A model generated the notes under the pieces. It was not told where the DNA came from, made no database searches, and saw only the letters and a program-made list of their open reading frames with translations. The translations under genes were made by a program, and so were the position numbers. Below are positions 14,123 through 16,024 of a DNA stretch of 16,024 nucleotides, in pieces. Source of the stretch: CAYZJV01 sp964473245 (GTDB taxonomy: Bacteria; Spirochaetota; Spirochaetia; Sphaerochaetales; Sphaerochaetaceae). Each line of letters opens with the position of its first letter. Within the stretch, counting starts at the first letter, position 1. The stretch is taken from positions 1 through 16,024 of the forward strand of contig CAYYOL010000044.1 of the NCBI GenBank assembly GCA_964473245.1, written 5' to 3'.

Positions 14123-16006
14123 ATGAACCAAGGCAAAAGACTTCGTATATATCGGAACCGGATATCCATACTCGAATCGTTGATTCCGACGATGATTGCA
14201 TGGGCTGAACTAGATGATCAAATCAGTGAGGTTCGTAGGACGATTCAGGCCATGACATTTGACCCCGGTGCCCCCCGATTCTTTGTTGAGTGGTACGAAG
14301 AGCGCCGCACCGAGTATGTCCTTTCCCGGATACTCACCGATCCTGACATGATTCGACGTTTCATGAGTGACCATGCCGGTCGACTCTCCTCTGACCAGAT
14401 CGCTCTGCTTGAAAGGCTTATCGAGCATCCGGCATTCTGGGTCTATGCAAATCTGCTTTCTTCAGAAGAGTTTCCACTTGGAAGACTCCATGTTGAGGAT
14501 TTTTGTCCGCATGTATTTTTCGTATATCACGAATTGGTCGACCAAGAGGAGATTCAGCTGATTCCCTACAGGATACTTCTGGTGTTTGACAATGGTGATT
14601 TTTTCCAATCGGTGGGGTTTATGCATGTGTTTTCTACGCTCTATGCCGAAGATGTTCGCTATTTTTTCTCTGGACTATCGAGAAATACCACCTATGGTTC
14701 TCTCACTCCAGAGGGCGTCGTGCAGCCGCAATTGACCATCGGACAGATGACCGAGAGCATTAACGAACACTATCTCGAATTTCTGAAGATGGATATAACG
14801 GCATTTCAGAGTGAGATTTCGGTTAACGACGAATATATAGAACTCGTGTATGAAGAGTACGACCTGCTGCACCCTTTTGATAGAGATGCGCTGCCGGGAA
14901 GATGGCATGAGGAGCAACGGGACTCGGTGATGGTGTTCACCTATCTCGGTCCCGATCTCGCCATGGAACAGTGGGAGGTTCCTCCCGCTATGGAACTTGA
15001 AAGTGAGGATGGTTCGATCTGGGATTTTCCCAACTATGTCGAGGCGATGCTGTTCGTGGATACAGCTGCAGGACGATTGGGGGTGTTTACCAATACGGAA
15101 CGGTCGTGGAAACGTATGTTGTACGTAGCGTCAAACCTGATCGGTCTTTCTCCTTTGCAGAAGTTGAATCCCGATTTCATTGTCTCTCTGCCGATCCTTG
15201 GTGTCACTGCACAGATCGAAGCTTTCCAGCAACCGTGGGGGCATTGGATTTTGAAAGCCCCTGCTAGTTTGGAAGAGGCTTTCAACGATCTGCTCGATAT
15301 TGCACTTACCCGTTCAATCCTTAACGAGGCGATCGATGCAGAGGAGTTCGATATCCGGTTCAATCTAGAAGCTCGTTGCAAACGCGTTGTTCTGGATCCT
15401 GAAATCATCAAAAGACTATTCGAAACGGTACGAACTGCTGAGTCACAGCGGGAGCAGGAGGGTGTCTTCGCGCTCTCCACCGTAGATGGCGATTTTGAGT
15501 TGCACGACTTTCCCAAACCCACCAACAAGCAGATGGCACAGCTGTCCAATGATCTAGATGATAGCTCCTTGTTCACGATACATGCACAGGAGGCTTATCC
15601 GATTTTCACTGCCTTTACAGGTGATAGCTATCATACAACGGTAGATGAGAGTTCCCTTGTCGAGAGTATTGAGGATCTTTTCTATGAATTCTTTGATGAG
15701 ATAGAAGATATTCCATTGCTCATGATGAACTATCTGTTCCTCCAATTTCTCCATACGAGAGATCGATGGGTTCCGGTTCGTACCTTTGGAGTCGAAGTGT
15801 TGAAACTCCTGTACCCCTATCTCCGAGGTATGGGCGATCGTGATACCGATACATTCATTACCCGTTTTTCCAAATTCGTGTACGCCAAATTGCGCACGAT
15901 GGCGTTGGTGGAGGTAGAGTCGAAGCCTTCGACCGACCAGCGGTTGTGGGGAACCTATTCCATTCGTCCTACCCGATTCTTCACCACCTTGGTTAATAAA
16001 AAGTAG
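14123..16006 (+). CDS. Large acidic protein of unknown function
   Basis: I do not recognise this 627-residue protein. It is strongly acidic, with no signal peptide and no clear membrane helix, so probably cytosolic. The first 90 residues look helical and charged (MNQGKRLRIYRNRISILESL, then EWYEERRTEYVLSRILTDP). Residues about 89-137 (LSSDQIALLERLIEHPAFWVY, then LHVEDFCPHVFFVYHE) read like a small alpha/beta domain. The middle and C-terminal parts show regular alternation of helices without motifs I can name; there is no Walker, zinc-cluster or nuclease signature. The frame is open back to a TTG at 14054, but the ATG at 14123 (MNQGKR) is preferred, although its Shine-Dalgarno (AGAGGT) is very close. 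It is divergent from the EamA gene and ends 18 bases before the window edge, with a T-rich tail after the stop. Confidence 0.7.
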   Translation: MNQGKRLRIYRNRISILESLIPTMIAWAELDDQISEVRRTIQAMTFDPGAPRFFVEWYEERRTEYVLSRILTDPDMIRRFMSDHAGRLSSDQIALLERLIEHPAFWVYANLLSSEEFPLGRLHVEDFCPHVFFVYHELVDQEEIQLIPYRILLVFDNGDFFQSVGFMHVFSTLYAEDVRYFFSGLSRNTTYGSLTPEGVVQPQLTIGQMTESINEHYLEFLKMDITAFQSEISVNDEYIELVYEEYDLLHPFDRDALPGRWHEEQRDSVMVFTYLGPDLAMEQWEVPPAMELESEDGSIWDFPNYVEAMLFVDTAAGRLGVFTNTERSWKRMLYVASNLIGLSPLQKLNPDFIVSLPILGVTAQIEAFQQPWGHWILKAPASLEEAFNDLLDIALTRSILNEAIDAEEFDIRFNLEARCKRVVLDPEIIKRLFETVRTAESQREQEGVFALSTVDGDFELHDFPKPTNKQMAQLSNDLDDSSLFTIHAQEAYPIFTAFTGDSYHTTVDESSLVESIEDLFYEFFDEIEDIPLLMMNYLFLQFLHTRDRWVPVRTFGVEVLKLLYPYLRGMGDRDTDTFITRFSKFVYAKLRTMALVEVESKPSTDQRLWGTYSIRPTRFFTTLVNKK

Positions 16007-16024
16007 TTTCTTTTTCTCGATTTC

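Noticed and set aside
1..16024. CRISPR array, tRNA/rRNA genes, transposase or phage genes
   Set aside because: Scanned by eye on both strands; no regularly spaced repeats, cloverleaf-like or transposase-like sequences were seen.

Overview
The window looks like a chromosomal segment of a free-living, sugar-fermenting bacterium. A spirochaete of the Sphaerochaeta/Spirochaeta kind is my best guess. This rests on the style of the periplasmic binding protein (signal peptide ending in FA followed by QGGREA) and on the mix of sugar ABC systems. There is no rRNA or other marker gene to prove it. I saw no tRNA, CRISPR array, insertion sequence or phage gene. The window is densely coding: the longest gene-free stretch is about 215 bases (6749-6963), and it is rich in regulatory-looking repeats.

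Layout. (1) 18-3120, plus strand: a three-gene catabolic operon of D-lyxose isomerase, class II sugar-phosphate aldolase and FGGY (xylulokinase-like) kinase. Its promoter lies left of the window. It ends at a perfect 12-bp-arm palindrome (3147-3172) shared with the convergent transporter operon. (2) 6748-3199, minus strand: a ribose-type sugar ABC transporter in the order binding protein, double ATPase, permease, with a GC-rich hairpin after the binding-protein gene. (3) 6964-11795, plus strand, divergent from the transporter: a NarL-type histidine kinase and response regulator, translationally coupled to a membrane-anchored family 1 solute-binding protein, then a secreted PAP2 phosphatase and an AraD-type L-ribulose-5-phosphate 4-epimerase. 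(4) 12979-11792, minus strand: a tandem nucleoside-diphosphate-kinase protein with one degenerate and one intact domain, behind a good sigma-70 promoter. (5) 14012-13107, minus strand: an EamA/DMT permease. (6) 14123-16006, plus strand: a large acidic protein I do not recognise.

How the parts fit. The transporter probably imports a pentose or hexose. The isomerase would turn D-lyxose into D-xylulose (or D-mannose into D-fructose). The kinase phosphorylates the ketose, and the product either enters the pentose phosphate pathway or is split by the aldolase. AraD interconverts L-ribulose-5-P and D-xylulose-5-P, so it points at the same node. The kinase/regulator/tethered-binding-protein trio looks like a three-component sugar sensor. 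The intergenic region supports control of the transporter: a promoter for the binding-protein gene has a cluster of TGTCA/TGACA half-sites just upstream (activator position) and a 32-bp imperfect palindrome starting at the predicted transcription start (repressor position). That regulatory layout and the tethered-sensor operon are the most interesting parts of the window.
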